Assembly: GCF_010725885.1 (NCBI RefSeq)
Contig: NZ_AP022600.1
Location: forward strand, 5,580,001-5,644,000
Direction: 5' to 3'
DNA from: Mycolicibacterium tokaiense
Lineage (GTDB): Bacteria; Actinomycetota; Actinomycetes; Mycobacteriales; Mycobacteriaceae
DNA: 64,000 nucleotides
Shown here: positions 7,970-17,967 of the stretch, in pieces
Layout of the letters: every line of letters begins with the position of its first letter
How positions within the stretch are numbered: the stretch's first letter is position 1
Notes under the pieces: model-generated
What the model was told of the DNA's origin: nothing
The model's input: only the letters and a program-made list of their open reading frames with translations
Databases searched by the model: none
Position numbers and translations under genes: made by a program

Positions 7970-9507
7970 GGTTCGTTCTGACTCCCCTGACCAGCCGGGC
8001 CGCCCCGCTCCGCATGCGACCCCGCCCCTTGGTGACCCCGGACCCGCTGCTGCCCCGGGACGCTCCGCCCGGCACCGAAGCGGTGGTGGTGGGCGGAGGC
8101 ATCGCCGGCATGTCGGCGGCGGTGATCCTGGCCGAACGCGGGGTCAGCGTGACACTGCTCGAAGCCAACGACCACCTCGGTGGCCGGCTGGGGGCCTGGC
8201 CGGAACGGCTGCCCGACGGCACCGAGCAAATGATCGAACATGGTTTCCACGCGTTCTTCCGGCACTACTACACCTGGCGGGCCATCTTGCGCCGCGCCGA
8301 TCCGCAGTTGACGTTCCTGAAGTCGGCGGGGTCCTATCCCGTGATCTCAGCTTCCTGGCCACCGGAGGATCTCTCCGGCCTGCCCGCGGCGCCGCCGCTG
8401 AACCTGGCCGCGCTGATCCTGCGTTCGAAGAGCCTGACCTACCGCGACTTCCTGCATGCCGACCCCAACTCCGGTCAGGCGTTGCTGGCCTACGACCGCG
8501 CCACCACCGTCGCCCAACTCGACGATGTGGACGCCGCCGCGTTCCTGGACAGCCTCGGGATGTCCGAGCGCACCCGCAGCATGTTGTTCGAGGCCTTCGC
8601 GCGGTCCTTCTTCTGCAACCAGTCCGAGCTGTCGGCTGCCGAGTTGGTGGCGATGTTCCACTACTACTTCCTGGGCAATCCGGAGGGCATCGGCTTCGAC
8701 GTGCCCGACACCGATCACGGCACTGCCGTGTGGAATCCGTTGCGGCACTATGTCGAACAGCGTGGCGCCGCGGTGCACACCGGCACCCGGGTGAGCACCA
8801 TCGAACCCGACGGGCCCGGTTGGCGGGTGCGGGCCGGCGGGGCGGAGTTCTCGACCCGGCACGTCATCGTGGCGCTGGATCCCGGGGCGCTGCGCTCGCT
8901 GGTGGCGCAGTCGCCGCTGTCGGCTCCGCTGCTCGAGCAGCAGTGCGAGAAGCTCACCGTGGCGCCGCCATTTGCGGTGACCCGGCTGTGGTTCGACCGT
9001 GACGTTGCCCCGGAGCGGGCGGCGTTCAGCGCCGTCAGCGGACAGCCGACCCTGGACTCCATCGCGGTGTACTCCCGCCTGGAGAAGCCCAGCATCGAGT
9101 GGGCCCGCACGCAGGGCGGTTCGGTGGTGGAGCTGCATTCGTACTCGTGCCCGCTCGATGACGCGCGCTCAGCCGGCGACGCGCTGGCCGCGGAGTTGGC
9201 CGTGCTGTGGCCGGAGACCCGGGACGCGGCGGTGCTGCACCGGACCGACCGGCTGGAGGCCACCGCGCCGTCGTTCCCGCCGGGGTCGGCGGGCACCCGG
9301 CCGGGGGTGCGCACCGACGCCCGCGGGCTGCGGCTGGCCGGCGACTACATCGAACTGCCCTACCTCGCCGGGTTGATGGAGCGCTCGTCGATGTCGGGGG
9401 TACTGGCCGCCAACGACGTGCTGGCCGAGGTGGGGGCGGCTGCCGAGCCGATCATGGGCGTACCGCAGCGGGGCCTGCTGGCCGGGGTGCCGCGACTGCG
9501 CCGCTAA
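7966..9507 (+). CDS. crtU: CrtU-like carotene desaturase/methylase (isorenieratene synthase type)
   Basis: FAD-dependent amine-oxidase-fold enzyme of 513 aa. The N-terminal binding motif is [28 protein letters not shown] near residues 38-64, followed by [19 protein letters not shown], which is characteristic of CrtU/CruE-type enzymes that desaturate a beta or gamma ring and move a methyl group to give an aromatic end group. The C-terminal FAD segment is [24 protein letters not shown]. The GTG at 7966 overlaps the cruF stop. The product would need a cyclised substrate, but no lycopene cyclase gene lies in this window. Its stop overlaps the convergent PEBP gene by 3 bases. Confidence 0.8.
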   Translation: MRFVLTPLTSRAAPLRMRPRPLVTPDPLLPRDAPPGTEAVVVGGGIAGMSAAVILAERGVSVTLLEANDHLGGRLGAWPERLPDGTEQMIEHGFHAFFRHYYTWRAILRRADPQLTFLKSAGSYPVISASWPPEDLSGLPAAPPLNLAALILRSKSLTYRDFLHADPNSGQALLAYDRATTVAQLDDVDAAAFLDSLGMSERTRSMLFEAFARSFFCNQSELSAAELVAMFHYYFLGNPEGIGFDVPDTDHGTAVWNPLRHYVEQRGAAVHTGTRVSTIEPDGPGWRVRAGGAEFSTRHVIVALDPGALRSLVAQSPLSAPLLEQQCEKLTVAPPFAVTRLWFDRDVAPERAAFSAVSGQPTLDSIAVYSRLEKPSIEWARTQGGSVVELHSYSCPLDDARSAGDALAAELAVLWPETRDAAVLHRTDRLEATAPSFPPGSAGTRPGVRTDARGLRLAGDYIELPYLAGLMERSSMSGVLAANDVLAEVGAAAEPIMGVPQRGLLAGVPRLRR

Positions 9508-10034
9508 CTCTGTTCGTAGGTCCCGTGGATCAATGCACGGGCGATGGCTTGGGAGAACAGGTTGAAGCCCAGGTAGGCCGGGGAGGAGTCCTCGGTGACG
9601 TCGAGCTTCTCGACCTGCAGCGCGTGCACGGCGACGATGTAGCGGTGGTGGCCGTGCCCGGGCGGCGGTGCGGCGCCGACGAACCGGCGCAACCCGGCAT
9701 CGTTGCGCAGGGTGATCGCGTCGCCGGGCAGTGAGCTGCCGTCACCCACCCCGGCGGGCAGCTCGGTCACGGTGCCGGGCAGGTTGGCCACTGCCCAGTG
9801 CCAGAAGCCGGAGCCGGTGGGCGCGTCGGGGTCGTAGACGGTGACGGCGAAGCTGCGGGTCTCCTCGGGGAACCCCGACCAGCTCAGCTGCGGCGACTGG
9901 TCTTCCCCGCCGGCGCCCATCAGGCCGCTGACCTGAGGCTGCGACCACGGCCGGCCGTCGGTGAAGGACTGCGAGGTGACGGTGAAAGTGGGCAGCTTGG
10001 GCAGGAAGTCGTACGGGTTGTACGGAAAAGCCAT
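9504..10034 (-). CDS. PEBP / YbhB-YbcL Raf-kinase-inhibitor-like protein
   Basis: Cytosolic phosphatidylethanolamine-binding-protein fold of 176 aa. The ligand-pocket motifs are visible: [19 protein letters not shown] (about residues 69-87) and [17 protein letters not shown] (about 122-138). In M. tuberculosis the homologue Rv2140c (TB18.6) sits beside Rv2141c, the same pairing as here. The biological ligand in mycobacteria is not settled. It lies 20 bases downstream of the M20 peptidase gene on the same strand and probably shares its transcript. Confidence 0.88.
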   Translation of the reverse strand: MAFPYNPYDFLPKLPTFTVTSQSFTDGRPWSQPQVSGLMGAGGEDQSPQLSWSGFPEETRSFAVTVYDPDAPTGSGFWHWAVANLPGTVTELPAGVGDGSSLPGDAITLRNDAGLRRFVGAAPPPGHGHHRYIVAVHALQVEKLDVTEDSSPAYLGFNLFSQAIARALIHGTYEQS

Positions 10035-10054
10035 GGTGGTGGGGATCCTCTCGG

Positions 10055-11380
10055 TCAGCAGTTCTTCAGGAAATGCTCGAGTACCTCGACTCCGAACGTC
10101 AACGCGTCAACGTGTACCCGCTCGTCGACGCCGTGGAACAGCGCGGTGAAATCCAACTCCGGCGGCAGGCGCAGCGGGATGAACCCGAAGCACCGAATAC
10201 CCAGGCGCGCGAAGTGTTTTGCGTCGGTGCCCGCCGAGAGCATGTAGGGCACCGTGCGGGCCTCCGGGTCGACGGCCAGCAGTGCGCTGTTCATCGCCGC
10301 CACCAGATCACCGTCGAAAGACGTTTCGTAGGACGGTAACTCGGTCACCCACTCGCGCTTGACGTCGGGGCCGATGATCTCGTCCACCTCCCGCTCGAAG
10401 GCGGCCTGGCGCCCCGGCAGCACCCGGCAGTCCAGCACGGCCTCGGCCGTCGCGGGGATGACGTTGGCCTTGTAACCGGCCTTGAGCATGGTCGGGTTCA
10501 CGGTGTCGCGCAACGTGGCGCTGATGATCCGCGAAATCGATCCGAGCTTGGCGACGGTGCCGTCGAGATCCGGTGACTGCGGATCGAAGTCGTAGCCGGT
10601 CTCCTCGGCGACCGCCGCCAGGAACTCCCGCACCGCCGGGCTGAGGACCAGGGGGAACTGGTGGCGGCCGAGCTTGGCCACCGCCTCGGCCAGGATGGTG
10701 ACGGCGTTGTCGGGGTGGATCATCGAGCCGTGCCCGGCGCGGGCGCGTGCGGTGAGTTTCATCCACAGCATGCCCTTTTCGGCTGTCTCGATCAGGTAGA
10801 GCCGGCGCTCGCCGCCGTTGCGGGTGGGTACCGTCAGCGAGTAACCGCCCACCTCCCCCACGGCCTCGGTGATGCCCTCGAACAGGTCGGGACGGTTCTC
10901 GATCAGCCACTTGCAGCCGTACTTGCCGCCGGCCTCCTCATCGGCGACGAACGCGAACACCAGATCCCGCGGCGGGACGATGTTTTCGCGCTTGAAGTGG
11001 CGGGCGACCGCGACCATCATGCCGACCATGTTCTTCATGTCGATGGCGCCGCGGCCCCACACGTAGCCGTCGGCGACCGCCCCGGAGAACGGGTGCACGC
11101 TCCAGTCGGCGGCTTCGGCGGGCACCACGTCGAGGTGGCCGTGGATCATCAGCGCGCCACGACTGCGGTCGGCCCCCTCCAGCCGGGCGAACACATTGCC
11201 GCGCCCGGGCCCGCCCGACTCGACGTACTCACACGTGTAGCCGACCTCTTCGAGCTGTTGGGCCACCCAGCGGGCGCACTGCTCCTCGCCCTTGGTGGTG
11301 GCCGGCTCACCGGTGTTCGAAGTGTCGAACTGGATCAGCGAGCTGACGAGTTCGACGACCTCTTGCGCTGGTGTGCTCAC
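10055..11380 (-). CDS. M20 family zinc metallopeptidase (ArgE/DapE-like)
   Basis: Cytosolic M20-family hydrolase of 441 aa, Rv2141c type. The two-metal site is readable: [10 protein letters not shown] (H and following D), [10 protein letters not shown] (bridging D), [12 protein letters not shown] (catalytic E and adjacent E), and [10 protein letters not shown] in the dimerisation region. Substrates in the family are N-acyl amino acids or dipeptides; the real one is unknown. The GTG at 11380 (VSTPAQEVV) is chosen because AAGGAA lies about 4 bases upstream; the ATG at 11398 would place the ribosome site inside the gene. It is followed by the PEBP gene and preceded on the other strand by tRNA-Leu. 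Confidence 0.88.
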   Translation of the reverse strand: MSTPAQEVVELVSSLIQFDTSNTGEPATTKGEEQCARWVAQQLEEVGYTCEYVESGGPGRGNVFARLEGADRSRGALMIHGHLDVVPAEAADWSVHPFSGAVADGYVWGRGAIDMKNMVGMMVAVARHFKRENIVPPRDLVFAFVADEEAGGKYGCKWLIENRPDLFEGITEAVGEVGGYSLTVPTRNGGERRLYLIETAEKGMLWMKLTARARAGHGSMIHPDNAVTILAEAVAKLGRHQFPLVLSPAVREFLAAVAEETGYDFDPQSPDLDGTVAKLGSISRIISATLRDTVNPTMLKAGYKANVIPATAEAVLDCRVLPGRQAAFEREVDEIIGPDVKREWVTELPSYETSFDGDLVAAMNSALLAVDPEARTVPYMLSAGTDAKHFARLGIRCFGFIPLRLPPELDFTALFHGVDERVHVDALTFGVEVLEHFLKNC

Positions 11381-11499
11381 GGCTTCCTTTCCTACCACCC
11401 TGGGTGCCGGGCTCCTGGTTTGGGATCAGGCGGGCAGATCCGTTAGCCTTAGTCGCCCCGCCACGCGTAGTAGCCGAAGCGGGTGCTCACGAAACACAG

Positions 11500-11585
11500 G
11501 TCCGAGTGGCGGAATGGCAGACGCGCTAGCTTGAGGTGCTAGTGCCCTATTAACGGGCGTGGGGGTTCAAGTCCCCCCTCGGACA
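11500..11585 (+). tRNA. tRNA-Leu (anticodon GAG)
   Basis: An 86-base class II tRNA without an encoded CCA. The acceptor stem pairs GTCCGAG (11500-11506) with CTCGGAC (11578-11584), with A as discriminator. The anticodon stem is CTAGC/GCTAG around the loop TTGAGGT, putting GAG at 11533-11535, so it reads CUC and CUU leucine codons. A long variable arm (GTGCCCTATTAACGGGCGT) and a T arm with GGTTCAAGT are both present. It marks the left side of a gene block that separates Rv2141c-type and Rv2143-type genes here. Confidence 0.96.
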
Positions 11586-11933
11586 CTCCTGTGGCGGCAA
11601 TCCGCCGCTCCCAGCATTCTCAGAGCAGGTGGGCACCACCTTCCCACGTCACCGGGGTTTCACGGCGTATATTTTCTCGCCCGCAAAACGCGGCTGCACA
11701 GCGTTTCCGCCATTCTTTGCTGCCATTCTGTGTCCAGCGGTCTTCTAACACCGATACCGCCACTGTGCTGCACTTTTGCGGTTACCCTCGCGTCAGTTAG
11801 CCCATCGTTGCCCGCCTGATGAATTCATGGTTCAGTATGGCTTCGAGAGGCCCTATTGTGCCCTGAGTCACACACCCGAATTGTAGGGAAATGAACAGCG
11901 AAATCCGGTGTTTGCGCTCGTACTTTCGCTCGC
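11586..11933. other. intergenic region between tRNA-Leu and the type III PKS gene
   Basis: About 350 bases with no convincing gene: the short open frames here have no ribosome site and no recognisable protein. The stretch is visibly richer in A+T than its surroundings, especially 11640-11780 and 11815-11935, and should contain the promoter of the polyketide synthase gene. I saw no copy of the tRNA 3' end and no integrase fragment. Confidence 0.55.
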
Positions 11934-13040
11934 ATGACCGATATCTCGCACCTCCCCCGTCACGACCTGCACACTCCCGTCACCCGCGGCGCGCCTCGCG
12001 TCGCGGGCACCGCCGTGGCCTTCACCCGGCACCGCTATGACCAGACCGACGTCGCGCGTGAGCTCACCACCATGGGTGGCCCGGAGTTCCAGCGCTTCGC
12101 CCAGACCAGTGGCGTCGACACCCGCAGCCTCGCGCTGCCGTTGACGCGCTATCCCCACCTCTCCGGTTTCACCGAAGCCAACGACGCCTACCTCGAGGTC
12201 GCCGTGGACCTGGCCACCGAAGCCGTGCGCTCCGCCCTCGCCGACTCCCACATCGACCCGTCCGAAGTGGACGCCATCGTGGCGGTGTCGAGCACCGGGG
12301 TCGCGGTGCCGACCGTCGACGCACGCGTGGCGACCCGTGTGGGACTGCGCCCGGACGTGAAACGGATCCCGCTGTTCGGACTCGGCTGCGTCGGCGGAGC
12401 CGCCGGACTGGCCCGGGTGCACGACTACCTGCGCGGTTTTCCCGACCAGGTGGCTGTGCTGGTCTCCGTCGAACTGTGTTCCCTCACCCTGCAGCGCGAC
12501 GACACGTCCATCCCGGCGCTGATCGGGGTGTGCCTGTTCGGTGACGGTGCCGCCGCGGTGGTCTGCACCGGCGCCGACCGGGTGCCCTCGCACGCCGGCG
12601 TGCACGACGATCCCCGGGTGCTTGCCACCCGCAGCAGGCTGTTCCCCGACACCGTGGACGTGATGGGCTGGAAGGTCAGCTCGGCGGGCTTCGGACTGGT
12701 GATGTCGCGCGAGGTGCCTCGAATGGCGGACAGGTATCTGCGGGCGGCGGTGGACGACTTCCTGGCCGAGCACGGACTGACCACCAGCGATATCGACACC
12801 TGGATCTGCCACCCCGGCGGACCGAAGGTGATCGATTCCATCGTCGCCGCCATCGAGCTTGACTCGCAGGCACTTTCACACAGCAGCGAGTCGATGCGGG
12901 AGAACGGCAACATCTCCTCGGCCTCGGTGCTGGACGTGCTGCGGCGCACCCTGGCCGATCCGCCCCCACCCGATTCGCTGGCCGTGATGCTGGCGATGGG
13001 GCCGGGCTTCAGCTTCGAACTACTGCTGCTGAAGTGGTGA
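11934..13040 (+). CDS. type III polyketide synthase (chalcone/alkylpyrone synthase-like)
   Basis: Homodimeric thiolase-fold synthase of 368 aa that extends an acyl-CoA starter with malonyl-CoA and cyclises the chain, as the mycobacterial PKS10/PKS11/PKS18 and alkylresorcinol/alkylpyrone synthases do. The catalytic triad is complete: Cys152 in FGLGCVGGAAGL, His293 in WICHPGGPK, and Asn326 in ENGNISSASV. The C-terminal MLAMGPGFSFELLLLKW is the usual family ending. The next gene, 7 bases on, is an ICMT-like methyltransferase, so the product is probably O-methylated (inference). Starter length and ring type cannot be told from sequence. Confidence 0.92.
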   Translation: MTDISHLPRHDLHTPVTRGAPRVAGTAVAFTRHRYDQTDVARELTTMGGPEFQRFAQTSGVDTRSLALPLTRYPHLSGFTEANDAYLEVAVDLATEAVRSALADSHIDPSEVDAIVAVSSTGVAVPTVDARVATRVGLRPDVKRIPLFGLGCVGGAAGLARVHDYLRGFPDQVAVLVSVELCSLTLQRDDTSIPALIGVCLFGDGAAAVVCTGADRVPSHAGVHDDPRVLATRSRLFPDTVDVMGWKVSSAGFGLVMSREVPRMADRYLRAAVDDFLAEHGLTTSDIDTWICHPGGPKVIDSIVAAIELDSQALSHSSESMRENGNISSASVLDVLRRTLADPPPPDSLAVMLAMGPGFSFELLLLKW

Positions 13041-13047
13041 GGGCCTG

Positions 13048-13572
13048 ATGTATTACCTGTTCATTCTCGCTGTCGCCGCCGAGCGACTGGTCGAGCTGGT
13101 GGTCTCCCGGCGCAACACCCGGTGGTCGATGGCGCACGGCGGCAGGGAATTCGGCCGCGGGCACTACCCCGTCATGGTGGCCATGCACACGCTGCTGCTG
13201 GTGTCGTGTGTGGTCGAGGTCTGGGGGTGGCACCGTCCATTCATCGCCTGGCTGGGCTGGCCGATGGTGGCCGTGGTGGTGATCAGCACCGTCGTGCGGT
13301 GGTGGTGCGTGGCGACCCTGGGCAAGCACTGGAACCCCCGGCTGATCGTGATCCCGAACGCCCCGCTGGTCCAGGGGGGCCCATACCGGTGGATCCACCA
13401 CCCCAACTACACCGCCGTGATCGCCGAGGTGGCCGCGCTGCCACTGGTGCACTCGGCGTGGGTGACGGCCATTGTCTTCAGCGTGGCCAACGCGCTGGTG
13501 CTCACCGTGCGGATCCGCACCGAAAACACCGCGCTCGGCTACCACGGTGCCACGCCGTCACCGGCCGGATGA
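13048..13572 (+). CDS. isoprenylcysteine carboxyl methyltransferase-like membrane methyltransferase
   Basis: Membrane-embedded SAM-dependent methyltransferase homologue of 174 aa with about four to five transmembrane helices. The ICMT-family C-terminal signature is clear: GPYRWIHHPNYTAVIAEVAALPL, with VRIRTENTAL near the end. Bacterial members next to type III synthases (for example SrsB of the Streptomyces srs operon) methylate the phenolic or pyrone product rather than a prenylated protein. The gene starts 7 bases after the synthase, so the two should form one operon. Its last 15 bases overlap the convergent regulator gene. Confidence 0.85.
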   Translation: MYYLFILAVAAERLVELVVSRRNTRWSMAHGGREFGRGHYPVMVAMHTLLLVSCVVEVWGWHRPFIAWLGWPMVAVVVISTVVRWWCVATLGKHWNPRLIVIPNAPLVQGGPYRWIHHPNYTAVIAEVAALPLVHSAWVTAIVFSVANALVLTVRIRTENTALGYHGATPSPAG

Positions 13573-14400
13573 CACCAACTGGGTCAATCGTTCTGCGGCA
13601 TCGCCGCCCGGCACCGGCAGGTAGGCGATCACCTGGGTGTCGGGCGCGTCGGCCGGGGTGAGCTGGTGGTGTTCGAGGTGGAGCTCGCCGACCCGGGGAT
13701 GAAAGAACCGCCGCTCCCGGGAGGCGAACCGCTCGACACTGCTGGCCTGCCAACCCGTCCGGAAATGCGCACTGCCGGCCATCAGGCTGTCGATCAGCCG
13801 GGTGTAGGCCGCTTCCCCGACCCGCGGCCCAGCCTCCGCGCGGAACTCGGCCAGAAACCTCCTGCTGTCGATCTCCCAGTCCGGCAACAACTCCCGGATG
13901 GCGGGATCCATGAACACCCGCCACAACAGATTGCGGTCACCGGCGGCGTCGGTGTCGATGTTCGGATACAGCGCGGCGTAGGCGTCGTTCCAGGCCGCGA
14001 TGTCCCAGGTGGGTCCGATCACGAACGCCGGGTAGCCGGCCAGGGCATCGAGGAACCGCTGCAGGTGGGCGGGCGTCGTGCCGTCATCCGGGGTCGTCAC
14101 CGGTTCGGGTTGGTAGCCACCCAGGGTCAGCACGTAATCCCGCTCGGCCGCCGACAACCGCAGGGCTCCGGTCACCGCGTCGAGCACCTGCTTCGACGGG
14201 TTGATGTCGCGGCCCTGCTCCAGCCAGGTGTACCAGGTCACGCTCACGCCGGAGAGCACCGCGACCTCCTCGCGACGCAGCCCACTGGTCCGCAGCCGGG
14301 GTACGGCGGGGAAACCGAGTTCGGCCCGGGGTGCAGCCTCGCGGCGGGCGCGCAGGAACTCCCCGAGCGCCAGGCGTTGACGCGCGCGTTTGTCCATCAC
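13558..14400 (-). CDS. XRE-type regulator with MmyB-like ligand-binding domain
   Basis: Transcription factor of 280 aa. An N-terminal Cro/C1-type helix-turn-helix (about residues 10-75, [30 protein letters not shown]) is followed by an MmyB-like PAS-fold ligand domain (about 105-270) containing [23 protein letters not shown] and [18 protein letters not shown]. Family members often sit beside and repress an oxidoreductase or enzyme gene; fatty acids have been reported as ligands for some. Here it is convergent to the polyketide unit and divergent from ilvD, with paired GGTACC sites in the shared gap. Whether it controls the PKS genes cannot be told. Confidence 0.88.
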   Translation of the reverse strand: MMDKRARQRLALGEFLRARREAAPRAELGFPAVPRLRTSGLRREEVAVLSGVSVTWYTWLEQGRDINPSKQVLDAVTGALRLSAAERDYVLTLGGYQPEPVTTPDDGTTPAHLQRFLDALAGYPAFVIGPTWDIAAWNDAYAALYPNIDTDAAGDRNLLWRVFMDPAIRELLPDWEIDSRRFLAEFRAEAGPRVGEAAYTRLIDSLMAGSAHFRTGWQASSVERFASRERRFFHPRVGELHLEHHQLTPADAPDTQVIAYLPVPGGDAAERLTQLVSSGR

Positions 14401-14411
14401 CTCAGGGTAGT

Positions 14412-14435
14412 GGTACCAGTACTAGCATCGGTACC
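14412..14435. promoter_or_regulatory. candidate operator, paired GGTACC sites
   Basis: Two copies of the palindrome GGTACC (14412-14417 and 14430-14435) lie 18 bases apart, with AGTACT between them, in the 75-base gap between the MmyB-type regulator and ilvD. The spacing and position fit a dimeric or cooperative repressor site for autoregulation. It overlaps where the regulator's promoter should be. No binding data; inference from symmetry only. Confidence 0.4.
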
Positions 14436-14475
14436 GACTTCCCAGGTGGGCGGGCATGCTGCGACGCTGGGTGCC

Positions 14476-16320
14476 ATGGCAGAACTGAGGTCGCGCACGG
14501 TCACCCACGGTCGCAACATGGCGGGCGCACGCTCGCTGCTGCGCGCTGCCGGGGTGGCGAGCTCCGACATCGGCAAGCCCATCGTCGCGGTGGCCAACAG
14601 CTTCACCGAGTTCGTGCCCGGACACACGCATCTGCAGCCGGTGGGCCGGATCGTCTCCGAGGCCATCTCCGCGGCCGGCGGGGTGCCGCGGGAGTTCAAC
14701 ACCATCGCCGTGGATGACGGCATCGCCATGGGTCACGGCGGGATGCTGTACTCGCTGCCGTCACGCGAACTGATCGCCGACTCGGTGGAGTACATGGTCA
14801 ACGCGCACTGCGCCGACGCGCTGGTGTGTATCTCCAACTGCGACAAGATCACTCCCGGGATGTTGATGGCCGCCCTGCGGCTGAACATCCCCACCGTGTT
14901 CGTCTCGGGCGGGCCGATGGAAGGCGGCACCGCCGTCCTGGTCGACGGCACCGTGAAGACCCGGCTGAACCTGGTGAGCGCCATCGCCGACGCGGTGAAC
15001 ACCGAGGTCTCCGACGCCGACATCGCCCGGATCGAGGAAGCCGCCTGCCCCACCTGCGGATCGTGCTCGGGCATGTTCACCGCCAACTCGATGAACTGCC
15101 TCACCGAGGCCCTGGGGCTCGCGTTGCCCGGCAACGGCTCAACGCTGGCCACCCACACCGCGCGGCGCGCCCTGTACGAGGATGCCGGCAGCACCGTGAT
15201 GGACCTGTGCCGCCGCTACTACGAGCAGGACGACGCGTCCGTGCTGCCGCGGGCCATCGCCACCCGCGATGCGTTCGACAATGCGATGGCGCTGGACATC
15301 GCGATGGGCGGGTCCACCAACACGGTGCTGCACCTGCTGGCCGCGGCGCTGGAGGCCGAGCTGGACTACACCCTCGAGGACATCGAGAAGCGCAGCCAGA
15401 TGATCCCGTGCCTGTGCAAGGTGGCCCCCAACGGACACTTCCTGATGGAGGACGTGCACCGCGCCGGCGGTATCCCGGCCATCCTGGGCGAGCTGTGGCG
15501 CGGCGGCCACCTGCACGAGACCGTGCATTCGGTGCACTCCGGCTCCCTGGCGGAGTGGTTGCGGGCGTGGGACATCCGCGGTGGGTCGGCGACCCCGCAG
15601 GCGGTGGAGCTGTTCCATGCCGCGCCCGGCTGTGTGCGCTCGGCGTCGGCGTTCTCGCAGTCCGAGCGGTGGGACAGCCTGGACACCGATGCCGCCGACG
15701 GCTGCATTCACGATGTCGCGCATGCCTACTCGGCCGACGGCGGGCTCGCCGTGCTGCGGGGCAACCTGTCGGTGGACGGCTGCATCGTCAAGACCGCCGG
15801 GGTGGACGAGTCGATCTGGAAGTTCTCCGGCCCGGCCGTGGTGCTGGAGTCCCAGGAGGACGCCGTCGACGCCATCCTGGGCGGACGCATCCATCCCGGT
15901 GATGTGGTGGTCATTCGCTACGAGGGCCCCAAGGGCGGGCCGGGCATGCAGGAGATGCTCTACCCCACCTCGTATCTGAAGGGCCGCGGGCTGGGCAAGG
16001 TCTGCGCGCTGGTGACCGACGGCCGGTTCTCCGGAGGTTCGTCGGGCCTGTCGATCGGGCACGTCTCCCCCGAGGCCGCTGCCGGCGGCACCATCGCTCT
16101 GGTGCAGGACGGCGACCTCATCACCATCGACATCCCGCACCGCAGCATCATCCTCGACGTCCCCGACGACGAGTTGGATCGCCGTCGCGCCGCTCTGGAA
16201 ACCTCCGGCGGGTACACGCCGAAGGACCGCCAGCGGGTGGTGTCGCCTGCGCTCAAAGCCTATGCAGCGCTGGCTCTGTCGGCGGACAAGGGCGCGGCGC
16301 GGGACATCGCGGCGCTCTAG
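14476..16320 (+). CDS. ilvD: dihydroxy-acid dehydratase
   Basis: Iron-sulfur dehydratase of 614 aa for valine, leucine and isoleucine synthesis: it converts 2,3-dihydroxy-isovalerate or -methylvalerate to the 2-keto acid. Cluster and metal residues are in place: D81 in [12 protein letters not shown]122 in [12 protein letters not shown], and the [19 protein letters not shown] block beginning at C191. [28 protein letters not shown] is the conserved C-terminal signature. The length matches the E. coli-type (about 616 aa) enzyme. It stands alone, divergent from a regulator, with no other ilv gene nearby. Confidence 0.95.
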   Translation: MAELRSRTVTHGRNMAGARSLLRAAGVASSDIGKPIVAVANSFTEFVPGHTHLQPVGRIVSEAISAAGGVPREFNTIAVDDGIAMGHGGMLYSLPSRELIADSVEYMVNAHCADALVCISNCDKITPGMLMAALRLNIPTVFVSGGPMEGGTAVLVDGTVKTRLNLVSAIADAVNTEVSDADIARIEEAACPTCGSCSGMFTANSMNCLTEALGLALPGNGSTLATHTARRALYEDAGSTVMDLCRRYYEQDDASVLPRAIATRDAFDNAMALDIAMGGSTNTVLHLLAAALEAELDYTLEDIEKRSQMIPCLCKVAPNGHFLMEDVHRAGGIPAILGELWRGGHLHETVHSVHSGSLAEWLRAWDIRGGSATPQAVELFHAAPGCVRSASAFSQSERWDSLDTDAADGCIHDVAHAYSADGGLAVLRGNLSVDGCIVKTAGVDESIWKFSGPAVVLESQEDAVDAILGGRIHPGDVVVIRYEGPKGGPGMQEMLYPTSYLKGRGLGKVCALVTDGRFSGGSSGLSIGHVSPEAAAGGTIALVQDGDLITIDIPHRSIILDVPDDELDRRRAALETSGGYTPKDRQRVVSPALKAYAALALSADKGAARDIAAL

Positions 16321-16365
16321 GGGCTCGGCCGGCGAACGCGGTCGCGTGCGTCGCAGTTGATCAGT

Positions 16366-16385
16366 GGCGCGGGACTTCTCGCGCC
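16366..16385. terminator. possible hairpin terminator after ilvD
   Basis: GGCGCG (16366-16371) and CGCGCC (16380-16385) form a perfect six-base-pair stem with an eight-base loop, 45 bases after the ilvD stop and between convergent genes. There is no T-run, as is common for mycobacterial terminators, so the call rests on position and stem only. Confidence 0.35.
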
Positions 16386-16525
16386 TATCAGCAGCACCCT
16401 GTGCTCAGCGAGTTGCTATTGCAGTCGATCGAAGTCGAGCATGCGATCAATGCTTGAGGTCGACCGGGTGGCCGAGCGGAATCACCCGGGAGCCACTCAG
16501 CTCACGGAGGGTTCCCAGCGGCGTC

Positions 16526-17782
16526 CTACGCCGCCGCCGGTGGTGGTTGGTAGGGGGTGTACCACCACCAGTCGCAGCGGGCGCCGCCCGGTCCCGGGTG
16601 CGGAGCCACTTGCGGTGGCGCTGTGGTGGGTGGCCGGGCCAGGGATCCGTTGGTGAGGTGGCGGCCGGTGGCGTCGGTGACCACCAGTCGGCTGGCCGGC
16701 CCGGTCAAGGTGATGCCCCGTGTGTGGTGCAGGCGATGGTGATACGGACACACCAACACGAGATTGTCGAGCTCGGTCGGTCCGCCGTCCTCCCAATGGA
16801 TCAGGTGGTGGGCGTGCAGGCCGCGCGTGGCGCCGCAGCCGGGCACCACACACGTGCCGTGATCACGGTGCTCGAGGGCTCGGCGTAGCCGGCGGTTGAT
16901 GGTGCGGGTCTCGCGTCCGGCGCCGATGGGCTGGCCGTCGCGTTCGAACCACACCTCACAGGTGGCATCACAGAGCAGGTACTGACGATCAGCGTCGGCG
17001 AGTACCGGACCCAGATGCAGGTTCGCCAGGCGCGATTCGACATCGACGTGAATGACGACGGTGGTGCGCTGTCCGTGCGGGCGTGCCGCGGCGTCGGCGT
17101 CCCAGCCGGCGCGCATCAGGCTCAGGAACCCGTCCACCGGGGTGGGGAACGGCGGGGTGGTCTCGGTGAGGTTCTCGGCGTGAGCGCGTTTCCAGTCCGC
17201 GACGAGTTTGTCCTGATGGGATTGCAGCCCGGCCTGGAATTCGGCGGCTTCGGCGGTGGGCAGGGTGATGTGCCAGGTGGTCGAGTGCGGGCCCTGGGTG
17301 GTGGTGATGGACCGCGGTGCTTCAGGTTCCGGTTCGGGTTCGGGTTGCGGTGCGGGTGGGGGTTCGAGCCGGACCGCTTTGCGGATCTGGGTGACCGTGG
17401 CATATCGGGCGAATTGGGCGTAGTGGGCATCGGAGCCGTCAGCGGCGCCGTCGACCACCGCGCCGAGCTGATCCACCGACAGCCAGCCCTCCCGCATCCC
17501 GGCCACACACTGCGGGAACTGCTCTGCGCGTTCGGCGACCGCGGTGAAGGTATGCGCCGTATGCGGGGATACCCCGGTTTTGGCGGCCACCAACGAGGCC
17601 ACCGACCGGAACCCGGTGATGCCGGCCAACCCATCACGGTCGATCTCGGCGATGATCTCCACGATCCGCCCGTCGATGGCATTACGCTGCCCCGACAACT
17701 CCGCGATCTCGGCGAACAACACCTCCAGCCGCTGCGCGGGAGTAACCCCGGCAGCGGCCGAAAGTGTTGTGTCGGTGGACAT
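16526..17782 (-). CDS. HNH endonuclease of the 13E12 repeat (DUF222) family
   Basis: A 418-residue protein of the family that is repeated many times in mycobacterial genomes. The N-terminal half is DUF222-like helical sequence; a low-complexity proline/glutamate linker lies near residue 145; the C-terminal HNH nuclease module reads CVVPGCGATRGLHAHHLIHWEDGGPTELDNLVLVCPYHHRLHH, with the Cys pairs and His residues expected for a zinc-supported beta-beta-alpha-Me site. The start at 17782 (MSTDTTL) gives the usual family N-terminus; an ATG at 17842 would add 20 unrelated residues. The function of these proteins is unknown; they are dispersed repeats rather than proven mobile elements. Confidence 0.88.
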   Translation of the reverse strand: MSTDTTLSAAAGVTPAQRLEVLFAEIAELSGQRNAIDGRIVEIIAEIDRDGLAGITGFRSVASLVAAKTGVSPHTAHTFTAVAERAEQFPQCVAGMREGWLSVDQLGAVVDGAADGSDAHYAQFARYATVTQIRKAVRLEPPPAPQPEPEPEPEAPRSITTTQGPHSTTWHITLPTAEAAEFQAGLQSHQDKLVADWKRAHAENLTETTPPFPTPVDGFLSLMRAGWDADAAARPHGQRTTVVIHVDVESRLANLHLGPVLADADRQYLLCDATCEVWFERDGQPIGAGRETRTINRRLRRALEHRDHGTCVVPGCGATRGLHAHHLIHWEDGGPTELDNLVLVCPYHHRLHHTRGITLTGPASRLVVTDATGRHLTNGSLARPPTTAPPQVAPHPGPGGARCDWWWYTPYQPPPAAA

Positions 17783-17967
17783 GACCCCATTCAAGCAGAG
17801 GCCACCGACAAAAAGCTGGGCTGCGAGGACGCCGAGCGACAAGCATCCCCGTCACCGTGGCACCACAGCGTAGAGCCCGAATCGGAGGAATGGCGCGGCA
17901 CACATAGCACGGCCACGTTCCGCGGCGCGGGGTCGAACAACCTGAGTCGGAGAAGGTAGCGGTATCG

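Noticed and set aside
11500..11585. tRNA-Leu as the attachment site of an integrated island
   Set aside because: No second copy of the tRNA 3' end, no integrase and no excisionase are visible between 11.5 and 54 kb.
11559..11819. Short frames after tRNA-Leu as small proteins
   Set aside because: One begins inside the tRNA and none has a ribosome site or recognisable composition.
16526..17782. HNH gene as an active homing or mobile element
   Set aside because: It is a standard 13E12-type dispersed gene with no inverted repeats, transposase or intron borders around it.
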